Program-made: the position numbers and the translations under genes
Source: Hungateiclostridiaceae bacterium UBA3934
GTDB lineage: Bacteria > Bacillota > Clostridia > Acetivibrionales > DTU013
Length of the DNA: 9,841 nt
Reading direction: 5' to 3'
NCBI GenBank assembly: GCA_002385815.1
Contig: DGEE01000007.1
Location: forward strand, 22,085 to 31,925
The notes under the pieces: model-generated
The model's input: the letters and a program-made list of their open reading frames with translations, nothing else
Database searches by the model: none
What the model was told of the DNA's origin: nothing
Shown here: positions 1 through 6,730 of the stretch, in pieces
Position numbering within the stretch: position 1 is the stretch's first letter
How the letters are laid out: every line of letters begins with the position of its first letter

Positions 1-1
1 C

Positions 2-1297
2 ATCATTTTGCTGATAGTATTCCACCGTCTCAAGGTGCTGAACTTCAGAACTGTCGCATCCATTACACTGGCTTCTCTGATCACAGCGATAATCATGCCG
101 GTTATATTCAGCGCACTGTCAGGCGGGGACACGGAGAAAGCTGATCCGACTGTGCTTATAATGGTAACGATAGGTGCTTTTATTGCATATGTGATCATCG
201 TACTGATACTAAGCATATTGATCTCGCTCATCGTACCCAAAATAAAAACCAGGAAGAATGACAAAAAACCTGCGAAAAAAGATAAAAAGGATACCGATGA
301 GGGCAAGGCCGATGGCGGCGCACGTGAGAAGTCCGTGCTGGAGCAGATCGGAGCACTTTATTTCATGTCTGATAAAGCAAAGGAAGATAAGGATTCTGAG
401 GCGGAGACCGCAGCCTCAGCTCAGGGACAGGAAGAGGATGTGTCATCCGGGGATCCGGCTTTGGATAAGCAGGAACCGGCTGTATCAGCTGGCGGGGATG
501 AGCCGGCGGGTACTGCTGCTGACACCGGAAAAATGCCTGAAACCGCTGATGCCGCGGTGGCAGAAATAACTGAAGACATGGCGGCAGTGGATCAGACCGG
601 ACAGTCGACAGAAGAGCCAAGTGAAGAGTATGCCCTCGATGCTGAGCTTTATTCTCTCGCATCGTCAGACCTGGACCCGGCTGATGATATGATTGCCTCT
701 GAGGCAGCTGACCATGATGCAGACATTGCACAGGAGGAGACGGCTTACACGGATGGGCAGCTGATCGGTGCTGACACCGGACAGAACACAGATAATGTGG
801 CCGACTCTGCTGTTGAAACCCAGGAACATCCGGTTGCCGGAGACAGCTATATAGAACAGATATATCTGAATTATGTGGCTCATGGTGACGAAAAAACAGA
901 TTTGCAGGAAAATGACAGTGAAATAACTGACGTAATTGCGGGCAATACAGAAAAATCTGTTGACAGTGAAGAAATTATTGATAAAATGGGTATAGAAAAC
1001 AAAGTTCATGATAGTGAAGCTATGACCATCGGGGAATGCATAACAGAGGCTTTCAGGCTCAAGGAAGCCGGTGATTTCGAAGGAGCGATACTGAATTTCA
1101 TGTACGCTCTCGACAAAAAGCCTCCAAAAGAACTTACCTTCTGGATAATAATCGATATATGCGTCATGTATAAATCACTTGGACAGCAGGACCTGGCACT
1201 GGAGATACTTAACAGCTATTATGATATTTATGGCGACATGATGGACGATCAGACCAGAGATGGGATCATCAGAAGCCTGACTGATACGAGCGCTTGA
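2..1297 (+). CDS. Membrane protein with acidic linker and C-terminal TPR-like module (5' partial)
   Basis: I do not recognise a named family. The reading frame is open to the left edge of the window (Ile-Ile-Leu-Leu precede the first possible TTG at position 8), and no ribosome binding site is visible, so the true start probably lies outside. The visible N-terminal part has two hydrophobic segments, encoded at about 50-115 and 150-235, followed by a Lys/Arg-rich stretch (about 238-295), as expected for a membrane exit on the cytoplasmic side. About 235 residues rich in Glu, Asp, Ala, Thr and Ser follow, likely disordered. The last 90 residues (nt 1027-1294) form helices with TPR-like spacing (AFRLKEAGDFEGAILNFMYA, then MYKSLGQQDLALEIL), suggesting a protein-binding module. 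It ends 43 nt before the PRC-barrel gene with no terminator between them, so the two are likely one operon. Domain calls are by eye. Confidence 0.75.
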   Translation: MILLIVFHRLKVLNFRTVASITLASLITAIIMPVIFSALSGGDTEKADPTVLIMVTIGAFIAYVIIVLILSILISLIVPKIKTRKNDKKPAKKDKKDTDEGKADGGAREKSVLEQIGALYFMSDKAKEDKDSEAETAASAQGQEEDVSSGDPALDKQEPAVSAGGDEPAGTAADTGKMPETADAAVAEITEDMAAVDQTGQSTEEPSEEYALDAELYSLASSDLDPADDMIASEAADHDADIAQEETAYTDGQLIGADTGQNTDNVADSAVETQEHPVAGDSYIEQIYLNYVAHGDEKTDLQENDSEITDVIAGNTEKSVDSEEIIDKMGIENKVHDSEAMTIGECITEAFRLKEAGDFEGAILNFMYALDKKPPKELTFWIIIDICVMYKSLGQQDLALEILNSYYDIYGDMMDDQTRDGIIRSLTDTSA

Positions 1298-1323
1298 CGG
1301 ACAATATGGTCTGCTACGATATT

Positions 1324-1331
1324 AAGGAGGG
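1324..1331 (+). promoter_or_regulatory. Ribosome binding site of the PRC-barrel gene
   Basis: AAGGAGGG lies 9 nt before ATG at 1341. It is a near-perfect anti-16S match and fixes this start. It also argues that this gene is translated independently of the gene before it. Confidence 0.85.
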
Positions 1332-1340
1332 TATTTTTAA

Positions 1341-2279
1341 ATGAAAAAAACTCAAAAAATCCTTGGATTGCCTATAATCAGCATTTCCGATGGTATGGAG
1401 GTCGGGAAAGTCAAAAGCATCATAATAAACGCTGACAGAGGTGCCATTGACTATATTGTTGTCGACAGCGGGATACAGATATTCAGTGCCAGGGTGATAC
1501 CCACGGAAGATATACTGGGTATCGGGGAATATGCGTTGACCATAGAGAATGAAGATGTCATAACAGATATCAGTAAGATACCTTCCGCGATACAGCTCCT
1601 TCAGAATGACATAAGAGTAAAGGGCACAAAGGTGCTCACCAAGAAGGGCAGTCTGATAGGAGAGATCGGTGACATATATGTAGATGAGAATGATGGCTGC
1701 AAGATAACCGGCCTGGAGTTCATAGCGGATATCACACAGAAGCAGATACGCCTGATACCCAGGGATTCGGTCATAACATTTGGCAAAAACCTTACGGTCG
1801 TGACGGAGGATATTGAATCAAAACTGCTTGACACGCCTTCACAGCTCGGTTCCTCCGACGGGGCCTTTGAATCCGAAAAAAAAAATATTTTTGATATAGA
1901 AGGACAACAGAGCACACAGGATACAGTGCCGCCAGCAGAAACAGACATATTCGGTGAAGCGGCAGGTAACGATCTGGCCGGCATGCTGGATGAAGCAGCA
2001 GTTACTGTCAGCGAAACAGCTGAACCGGAGACCACTGCTGATGCGACCATTATACCGGAGGCTGCGGATCAGCCTGAGAGTGACAGCAGGGATGATGCAT
2101 CGGTCCTGTTCGAGCAAAGACAGAGACAATACCTGAAAGGCAGGTATGCAACCAGGACCATAACCGACAGCGAAGGGAATGTGATCATCAGCGAGGGAAT
2201 GCAGATCGATGATGCAGTGATCGACGAGGCGAAGAAGAAAGGCAGGCTGGTGGAGCTGGTGATGAACAACAGGGCATGA
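1341..2279 (+). CDS. Double PRC-barrel protein with acidic linker and C-terminal module
   Basis: 312 residues, no signal peptide or membrane segment, so probably cytoplasmic. Two PRC-barrel repeats are visible. The first is at about residues 5-78 (LGLPIISISDGMEVGKVKSI, then DYIVVDSG and a closing VIPTEDI). The second is at about 90-157 (GTKVLTKKGSLIGEIGDIYV, then LIPRDSVITFG). PRC barrels are small beta-barrels found in the RimM C-terminus, photosynthetic reaction centre subunit H and the YlmC/YmxH family of spore-formers; they usually mediate protein contacts rather than catalysis. Residues 165-260 are an acidic, Ala/Glu/Thr-rich linker. The last 50 residues (262-312) look folded again: basic QRQRQYLKGRY, then SEGNVIISEGMQIDDAVIDE and KKKGRLVELV. 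An A10 run sits at the junction of the second barrel and the linker. The gene lies 43 nt behind the TPR-like gene and is closed by a strong terminator. The family call is secure; the role is unknown. Confidence 0.88.
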   Translation: MKKTQKILGLPIISISDGMEVGKVKSIIINADRGAIDYIVVDSGIQIFSARVIPTEDILGIGEYALTIENEDVITDISKIPSAIQLLQNDIRVKGTKVLTKKGSLIGEIGDIYVDENDGCKITGLEFIADITQKQIRLIPRDSVITFGKNLTVVTEDIESKLLDTPSQLGSSDGAFESEKKNIFDIEGQQSTQDTVPPAETDIFGEAAGNDLAGMLDEAAVTVSETAEPETTADATIIPEAADQPESDSRDDASVLFEQRQRQYLKGRYATRTITDSEGNVIISEGMQIDDAVIDEAKKKGRLVELVMNNRA

Positions 2280-2287
2280 GAAAAATG

Positions 2288-2322
2288 AAAAGTATAAAGT
2301 ACTGAGTGCTTTATACTTTTTT
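2288..2322 (+). terminator. Intrinsic terminator after the PRC-barrel gene
   Basis: AAAAGTATAAAG (2288-2299) pairs with CTTTATACTTTT (2309-2320). The stem continues inward through one G-U pair and two Watson-Crick pairs to a TGA loop (2303-2305), 15 bp in all. The right arm runs into six T residues (2317-2322). It starts 9 nt after the stop codon. The arms are symmetrical with A-tract and T-tract ends, so it could also stop - strand transcripts. Confidence 0.88.
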
Positions 2323-2349
2323 GATAATGTCCGGGGATCCGGATAACAA
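2321..2349 (+). promoter_or_regulatory. Candidate promoter for the VanW-family gene, with a palindrome in the spacer
   Basis: TTGATA (2321-2326) is a good -35 match. A 17-nt spacer leads to TAACAA (2344-2349), a weak -10 match (3 of 6). The -35 overlaps the T-tract of the preceding terminator. The spacer contains TCCGG-GGAT-CCGGA (2330-2343), a 5-bp inverted repeat that could be an operator. A promoter is needed here because the upstream terminator is strong, but the weak -10 keeps this tentative. Confidence 0.3.
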
Positions 2350-2376
2350 AAGAAAAAACATACGGAGTTGTTTCTT

Positions 2377-3699
2377 GTGAAAAAAACCGGTAGCAAACTG
2401 CTGATTTTTTCGCTCATACTGGTACAAAGCCTGCTGGCAATGGCAGTTGGGATTGCTGTTTTATTTGATGCCTCAGGCAGGGAGATCCCGGTCAATGTTT
2501 ATGCAGGCGGACAGGACATAGGGGCAAGAGGATACGAAGAAGCTGCCGAAGCCATCAAAGCGGATTATGAAGCCAGATTCGGATCGCAGCATATACGGTT
2601 GAAGGCTGATGACGGAAAAATATACGAGATACCTTTTACGAGCATTGAAGCATTTGTAGACGGCAAGGCCACGGTAGAGCCGCTCAAGACCCTGGAGGGG
2701 ATCGGGGACATTCCACGTCTGATCAGTACACATTTCGGGAATCATACCACAGTTCTTGCTCCTGTCATAAACTTCAATGAAAGCAAACTGAGAATGAAGC
2801 TGATCGAGCTTTCCGATGACATCAACAAAGCTCCTGTCGATGCGCGAATATTCTATAAGGACGGGCTTATTGAAAAAATACCTGACGATCCCGGGATATC
2901 GCTGAATGTCAATAATGCTGTAGAGCTCATCCGCAAGCAGCTTTCATCTGATCCTTTCGGTGAGATAGATCTCATGGAAGGAAACGCTCTGGATATAGTT
3001 TATGCAGATGTTACGATGAAGGATTTCGATGAGATACAGGTGGTGCTGGGCGAATATTCGACCAGTGTCAAGTACCAGGGACTGGCAATCAGCATAGGTG
3101 AGGCTGTGAAGGCGATCAACGGCATCAGGGTTGCTCCGAAAGGCGACGCTCCTGGTGACAGCGAGTTTTCATTCGTCGAGGCCATATTGTCGGGTGCGCC
3201 GGACATTTTCTTTGACGAGGGTCTCTGTCAGGTGGCGTCGACGATGTACGCAGCACTCCTTGAGGCAGGGATACCAGTTGAAAATATAACAAGACTGTCC
3301 CACAAACTTGCCGTGGACTATATCGAGCCGGGACTGGATGCGGTGGTCGCCGAGGATGCATACGATCTCAAATTTTCAAATCCCTTCGACAATGAAGTGG
3401 CAATCTACGCAGTGAAAGAAGGAAGTGTCGTGACGGTGGCGATCGCCGGCAACCGCGATGACAGGACGGACAAAAGCGTTATAAGGACCCAGATCGTACA
3501 GAAGTCATCACCGCCGGTATACTATGTTGAGAACAGGGACCTGAAGCCAGGCGAGAAAGTGGTTCTGGACCCCGGGAAAGAAGGGGTAACTGTCAGGGTG
3601 TACAGGAACGACGAACTGATCAGTACAGATACATATGAGGCCGAATCATCCATTGTGCAGATTGGCCCCAGCATCGATCCGGATAAAAGGAACAAGTGA
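2377..3699 (+). CDS. VanW-family protein, membrane-anchored
   Basis: 440 residues from GTG at 2377. A GGAG (2364-2367) sits 9 nt upstream; the in-frame TTG at 2368 touches the GGAG and cannot be the start. Residues about 7-30 are a hydrophobic signal/anchor segment after a Lys-rich N-terminus, so the rest should be outside the membrane. Residues about 35-230 resemble the N-terminal region of YoaR-type VanW proteins (alternating EAAEAIKADY-like helices and short strands). The VanW core is at about 255-350: SEFSF, then GLCQVASTMYAALLEAG with Cys284, SHKLAVDYIEPGLDA with His309, and YDLKFSNPFDNEVAIYA. The last 70 residues (KPGEKVVLDPGKEGVTVRVY) resemble a G5-like beta domain. VanW proteins accompany some glycopeptide-resistance clusters and are common in Clostridia, but their biochemical role is not settled. 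The usual Gly-Gly-Gly before CQV is reduced to Asp-Glu-Gly-Leu here. No resistance genes are nearby. Confidence 0.88.
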   Translation: MKKTGSKLLIFSLILVQSLLAMAVGIAVLFDASGREIPVNVYAGGQDIGARGYEEAAEAIKADYEARFGSQHIRLKADDGKIYEIPFTSIEAFVDGKATVEPLKTLEGIGDIPRLISTHFGNHTTVLAPVINFNESKLRMKLIELSDDINKAPVDARIFYKDGLIEKIPDDPGISLNVNNAVELIRKQLSSDPFGEIDLMEGNALDIVYADVTMKDFDEIQVVLGEYSTSVKYQGLAISIGEAVKAINGIRVAPKGDAPGDSEFSFVEAILSGAPDIFFDEGLCQVASTMYAALLEAGIPVENITRLSHKLAVDYIEPGLDAVVAEDAYDLKFSNPFDNEVAIYAVKEGSVVTVAIAGNRDDRTDKSVIRTQIVQKSSPPVYYVENRDLKPGEKVVLDPGKEGVTVRVYRNDELISTDTYEAESSIVQIGPSIDPDKRNK

Positions 3700-3803
3700 C
3701 GCAGGGCAGAAGGGCTCAATGTCGGGAATTCAACAGACCAGGCCCGGTACCCGGCAACTGTGGACACATGATCCACTTCATAGGAATGTACAAAAATCGA
3801 GAA

Positions 3804-3847
3804 GCAAAATAAAACAAGTGGTGTGCCATAAGCAGCACACCACTTGT
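3804..3847 (-). terminator. Intrinsic terminator of mecA in the convergent gap
   Basis: ACAAGTGGTGTGC (3814-3826) and GCACACCACTTGT (3835-3847) form a perfect 13-bp stem with an 8-nt loop. Read on the - strand, the stem is followed by TTTATTTTGC (3813 down to 3804), a U-rich tail. It lies 67 nt past the mecA stop. On the + strand the stem is followed by GCGTTTCAGG, so termination of the VanW-gene transcript here would be less efficient. The 104 nt between the VanW-family stop and the A-tract hold only a 5-bp hairpin (GTGGA/TCCAC, about 3761-3777). Confidence 0.82.
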
Positions 3848-3914
3848 GCGTTTCAGGTCAGGCAGACGTGCGTCGGCAGCCGCAATATCACAGCGCTTAT
3901 GCCAGATCAGTCTG

Positions 3915-4541
3915 TCAATAGAATTCCCTCAGGACTTCGAGCGCATTTCCTTCGATTATTATCTCACCGTACTCGTTCAAATAGCCTTCGATAAAATTGA
4001 TGTTTGAAATTTTGGTACCGTATTCTGCCAGCATCATATCGAACATCTTCATGCTGGGTGTAAGAAGGCCACTTTTCAACAGGGTGAGATAATAGGCATC
4101 CCTGCACCTGTAAAGCGTGCTTTCGCCGCTGTAATGCAGGTCCAGCCTGTCCGCAAGCTCGCATATGTCGTTGAGCGATCTGAATGTATATATCAAAAGC
4201 GGAGATGAGACCCTCCTGGCCTTCCTCTTTACGCGGAGGTCACTTTTCTTCATCCTGTTTTTGATATATTTGTGGATGGATTCAAACTCGCCTTCCTCGT
4301 CAACTTTCGTGATGTTGATAACGAAGCCTTCATCCGAATCGGGGACCGGCTCTATTATCAGCTGAGAATCAGTAAGGTTGAAGCCCAGTTGTTCTTCTGC
4401 CTGTTCCATAAGGTCCCAGAAAAACTCCTGAGCAGCAGGCGAGTTGTAATTCAGAGCATTCAGATCTACATTTCTCTCTTCGAGGTCACTATATGTTATT
4501 GTCACTCTAATGATGTTATCGCCTATTCTTTCAATCTTCAT
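3915..4541 (-). CDS. mecA: Adaptor protein MecA
   Basis: 208 residues, close to the 218 of the Bacillus subtilis protein. MecA proteins deliver substrates such as ComK to the ClpC-ClpP protease and promote ClpC hexamer assembly in the cytoplasm. The N-terminal substrate-binding part (1-85) has the family pattern: MKIERIGDNIIRVTITYSDL, EER at 21-23, then AQEFFWDLMEQAEEQLGF. A charged, basic linker (about 91-112, KNRMKKSDLRVKRKARR) follows, then the ClpC-binding C-terminal part with FRSLNDICELADRL (120-133), YLTLLKSG (151-158) and a final acidic beta segment. ATG is preceded by CCGGAG with 5 nt spacing. It has its own promoter and terminator. What it targets here cannot be read from the context: no competence gene or clpC is in the window. 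Confidence 0.9.
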   Translation of the reverse strand: MKIERIGDNIIRVTITYSDLEERNVDLNALNYNSPAAQEFFWDLMEQAEEQLGFNLTDSQLIIEPVPDSDEGFVINITKVDEEGEFESIHKYIKNRMKKSDLRVKRKARRVSSPLLIYTFRSLNDICELADRLDLHYSGESTLYRCRDAYYLTLLKSGLLTPSMKMFDMMLAEYGTKISNINFIEGYLNEYGEIIIEGNALEVLREFY

Positions 4542-4596
4542 AGCAACTCCGGTTTTGCAGGCATATTTTCATAATGCCTTGATATTACCTGATTCC

Positions 4597-4625
4597 ATTA
4601 TACTTCTTTATCGATGAAAAGAGAA
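4597..4625 (-). promoter_or_regulatory. Promoter of mecA
   Basis: On the - strand a perfect TATAAT (4597-4602) lies about 55 nt before the mecA ATG. With a 17-nt spacer (4603-4619) the -35 box is TTCTCT (4620-4625), a weak match to TTGACA. The predicted start is near 4590, giving a leader of about 50 nt that contains a 6-bp hairpin (AGGCAT/ATGCCT) just before the ribosome binding site. Confidence 0.55.
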
Positions 4626-4778
4626 GCACATAATTCCGTTTTTGATCTTCATTATTTCTGTAATAGTGTATATTCCGGCTCTTTCCGGTCTCTCAGAACA
4701 GATTGCTCCGGTTGGATATTGCTTTTTTGTGGGGAAATTTTTCGTATACGGTAAATTCTATTCCGCCTGAAGTGCCAG

Positions 4779-4810
4779 AACGGGACAGCGGATAGATCCA
4801 CTGCCCCGTT
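4779..4810 (-). terminator. Possible weak terminator or 3' stem-loop of the pot operon
   Basis: On the - strand the arms 4810-4797 and 4792-4779 form a 14-bp stem with a four-base TCTA loop; two of the pairs are G-U. It begins 19 nt after the potD stop. The sequence after the stem (TTCTGGCACTTC, counting its last two paired bases) is not a U-run, so it may stabilise the transcript end or act only partly as a terminator. The rest of the 288-nt gap between potD and the mecA start holds the mecA promoter and no ORF that I can support. Confidence 0.4.
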
Positions 4811-4829
4811 TTGTTTCGGGATAATCCTG

Positions 4830-5900
4830 TCAGTTGGCCTTTACTTCAGTCCAGATACGGTTATATATCTTATTTACCTCATCACCCGGATATTCAAATA
4901 TCTCACAGTTTTCCAACTGGTTCAGATCCGGATAAGCAGTGGAATTGGTGATGACTTCCGGATCGAGCATTTTCATGGTCTCTGTGTTGGGGGTGGCATA
5001 ACCGATGTAATCCACATTCCTGAGGGACATTTCGGGATCACACAGGAAGTTTATGAAAATTTCGGCCTCTTTCTGATGCTTGCTTGTCGACGGGATCACC
5101 ATGCAATCGAACCAGTAGTTGGTGCCCTCCTTGGGGATCGCATAGGCAAGATTCTCGTTCTCGCCCATGGCGATAAGAGCGTCACCTGACCATACGACCG
5201 CCATGGCAGCACTTTCAGCAACCATCATGTCCTTCGCCTCATCTACGAGATAAGCCAGCACCAGTGGCTTCTGTTCGATCATCTTCTGCTTTGCTTCCTC
5301 AAGCTCATCAATGTTCTTAGTATTCATGGAATACCCCAGCATTTTGAGCGTTACGCCAATGCTGTCCCTTTCACTGTCAGACATGATGATCTGCTTTTTA
5401 TATTTTTCATCCCACAATATCGACCAGCTGTCGACAGGCTCTGTTACCATGGTTTTATTGTACAATATGCCCACAGTGCCCCACAGATAAGGAACAGAGT
5501 ATTTGTTGTCAGGATCGTATGAAAGGTTTTTAAACTGGTCATCAATATACTTGTAGTTGGGGATATTGTCCATGTTGATTTCCTTCACAAGGCCCTCATC
5601 GATCATCCTCTTTATCATATAGTCCGACGGAAACGCAACATCGTATGCGGATCCACCGGTCTTGATCTTGACATACATATCCTCGTTTGTCGTATATGTC
5701 TCATAATTTACCTTTATATGCGGATACTCTTTCTCGAAGGCTTCCAGCACGGTATCACACATATAGTCTCCCCAGTTGAAGACGTTGAGGACCACCTTCT
5801 CCGACCCGTCACCTTTGCCAGTACCCGGCGAGCCGCAGGCCGTAAGTATTACTGCCACTGCAAGCAGCAGCACTGCAAATGATGCGATTCTTTTTTTCAT
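4830..5900 (-). CDS. potD: Spermidine/putrescine-binding lipoprotein PotD
   Basis: 356 residues from ATG at 5900. AAGGAG (5909-5914) lies 8 nt upstream of this ATG; a GTG at 5921 and an ATG at 5906 are in frame but lie before or too close to it. It is the extracytoplasmic receptor of the polyamine ABC importer. The signal peptide ends in a lipobox (LTAC), so Cys22 should be lipidated and anchor it outside the membrane. Family landmarks are FNWGDY (41-46), PSDY (91-94), YSVPYLWGT (134-142), VVWSGDALIA (235-244), NYWFDCMVIP (261-270) and YIGYATPN (298-305). By manual comparison with E. coli PotD, pocket residues Trp34, Tyr37, Tyr85, Trp229, Trp255, Asp257 and Tyr293 are retained as Trp43, Tyr46, Tyr94, Trp237, Trp263, Asp265 and Tyr301. 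Asp168 appears replaced by Ser176 and Gln327 by Phe335. It is the last gene of the operon, 35 nt after potC. Confidence 0.93.
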   Translation of the reverse strand: MKKRIASFAVLLLAVAVILTACGSPGTGKGDGSEKVVLNVFNWGDYMCDTVLEAFEKEYPHIKVNYETYTTNEDMYVKIKTGGSAYDVAFPSDYMIKRMIDEGLVKEINMDNIPNYKYIDDQFKNLSYDPDNKYSVPYLWGTVGILYNKTMVTEPVDSWSILWDEKYKKQIIMSDSERDSIGVTLKMLGYSMNTKNIDELEEAKQKMIEQKPLVLAYLVDEAKDMMVAESAAMAVVWSGDALIAMGENENLAYAIPKEGTNYWFDCMVIPSTSKHQKEAEIFINFLCDPEMSLRNVDYIGYATPNTETMKMLDPEVITNSTAYPDLNQLENCEIFEYPGDEVNKIYNRIWTEVKAN

Positions 5901-5935
5901 TTCCATTTCTCCTTTATCCACGGTGTTATTTTGTA

Positions 5936-6730
5936 TTATATATTCATTACTGCGGTCCCGTTTTTGCTGTTGGCAGAGGACCGCTTGTTTACGATCAGCA
6001 GAAGTGCGAGCACCACAATAAACATCAGTGTCGACAATGCGTTGATCTTGGGATTGATACCCAGTCTTGCCATCGAATAAATAGTGATGGAAAGAGTGGA
6101 GACTCCCGACCCGGTAGTGAAGAAACTAATGATGAAGTCATCCAGCGACAGTGTGAAAGCCAGCAGGAATCCTGTCACAACGCCCGGCATGATCTCGGGA
6201 AGGATCACCCTGAAAAAAGCATAGAGCGGTTTGGCCCCCAGGTCGAGTGCCGCCTCATACATATGCTTGTTCAATTGCTTCAGCTTGGGAAGCACAGACA
6301 GGATGACATAAGGTATATTGAACGTTATGTGTGCCAGCAGCAGCGTGGTGAAGCCCAGGTTGAGCCTGACGAATACGAACAGTATCATGAGCGAAATACC
6401 TGTCACTATATCGGGACTTATCACAGGAAGATAGGTCAGGTTCATCACAAATGACTTGAGGATCTTCTTCATATTGTGTATCCCGATTGCTGCAGCTGTA
6501 CCTGCCACAGTTGCTATCAGCGCCGACAGCAAAGCGATGGTGAGCGTATAATACAGCGATGACAGGACATGTCTGTCCCGAAAAAGTGCACTGTACCACT
6601 TCAAAGTAAAGCCGCCCCAATTGCCCCGGGATCTGGAATCATTGAATGAAAATACGATCAATGTCAGTACCGGTGCATACAGAAATGCGAATATCAAAAC
6701 CAGATAAAATCTGCCAAATGCCTTTTTCAA
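5936..6730 (-). CDS. potC: Polyamine ABC transporter permease PotC
   Basis: 264 residues, the usual length for PotC. It is an inner-membrane permease subunit that pairs with PotB. About six hydrophobic segments are visible, the first at 8-28. The EAA loop that docks on the ATPase is at 159-183 (EAALDLGAKPLYAFFRVILP, then EIMPG). It is followed by LSLDDFIISFFTTG (194-207), a stretch characteristic of PotC rather than PotB. The start is TTG, overlapping the potB stop in TTGA. It is supported by a consensus AGGAGG (6740-6745) 9 nt upstream, which lies inside the potB coding end. Coupled translation with potB is therefore likely, as suits subunits needed in equal amounts. Confidence 0.94.
   Translation of the reverse strand: MKKAFGRFYLVLIFAFLYAPVLTLIVFSFNDSRSRGNWGGFTLKWYSALFRDRHVLSSLYYTLTIALLSALIATVAGTAAAIGIHNMKKILKSFVMNLTYLPVISPDIVTGISLMILFVFVRLNLGFTTLLLAHITFNIPYVILSVLPKLKQLNKHMYEAALDLGAKPLYAFFRVILPEIMPGVVTGFLLAFTLSLDDFIISFFTTGSGVSTLSITIYSMARLGINPKINALSTLMFIVVLALLLIVNKRSSANSKNGTAVMNI

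Noticed and set aside
2..240. The left-edge membrane segment as the C-terminus of a PlsY-type acyltransferase
   Set aside because: The His-Arg near the membrane gave a passing likeness, but the order of segments and the long acidic extension do not fit that family.
1294..1323. TTGACG-18-GATATT as a separate promoter for the PRC-barrel gene
   Set aside because: The start would fall at about 1330, inside the ribosome binding site, leaving no usable leader. Co-transcription with the upstream gene is more plausible.
1839..2495. A long - strand frame antisense to the PRC-barrel gene and the start of the VanW-family gene
   Set aside because: It crosses a strong terminator and is fully opposite coding sequence that has recognisable domains and ribosome binding sites; its translation shows no family features.
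3635..3994. A 119-codon + strand frame overlapping the VanW-family 3' end, the gap and the mecA 3' end
   Set aside because: It spans a terminator stem and parts of two well-supported genes on other frames, has no ribosome binding site, and its composition is Arg/Ser/His-rich and unlike a protein.
5879..6454. A 191-codon + strand frame antisense to potC and potD
   Set aside because: It is rich in His, Gln and Arg, has no domain signal and lies opposite conserved permease sequence.
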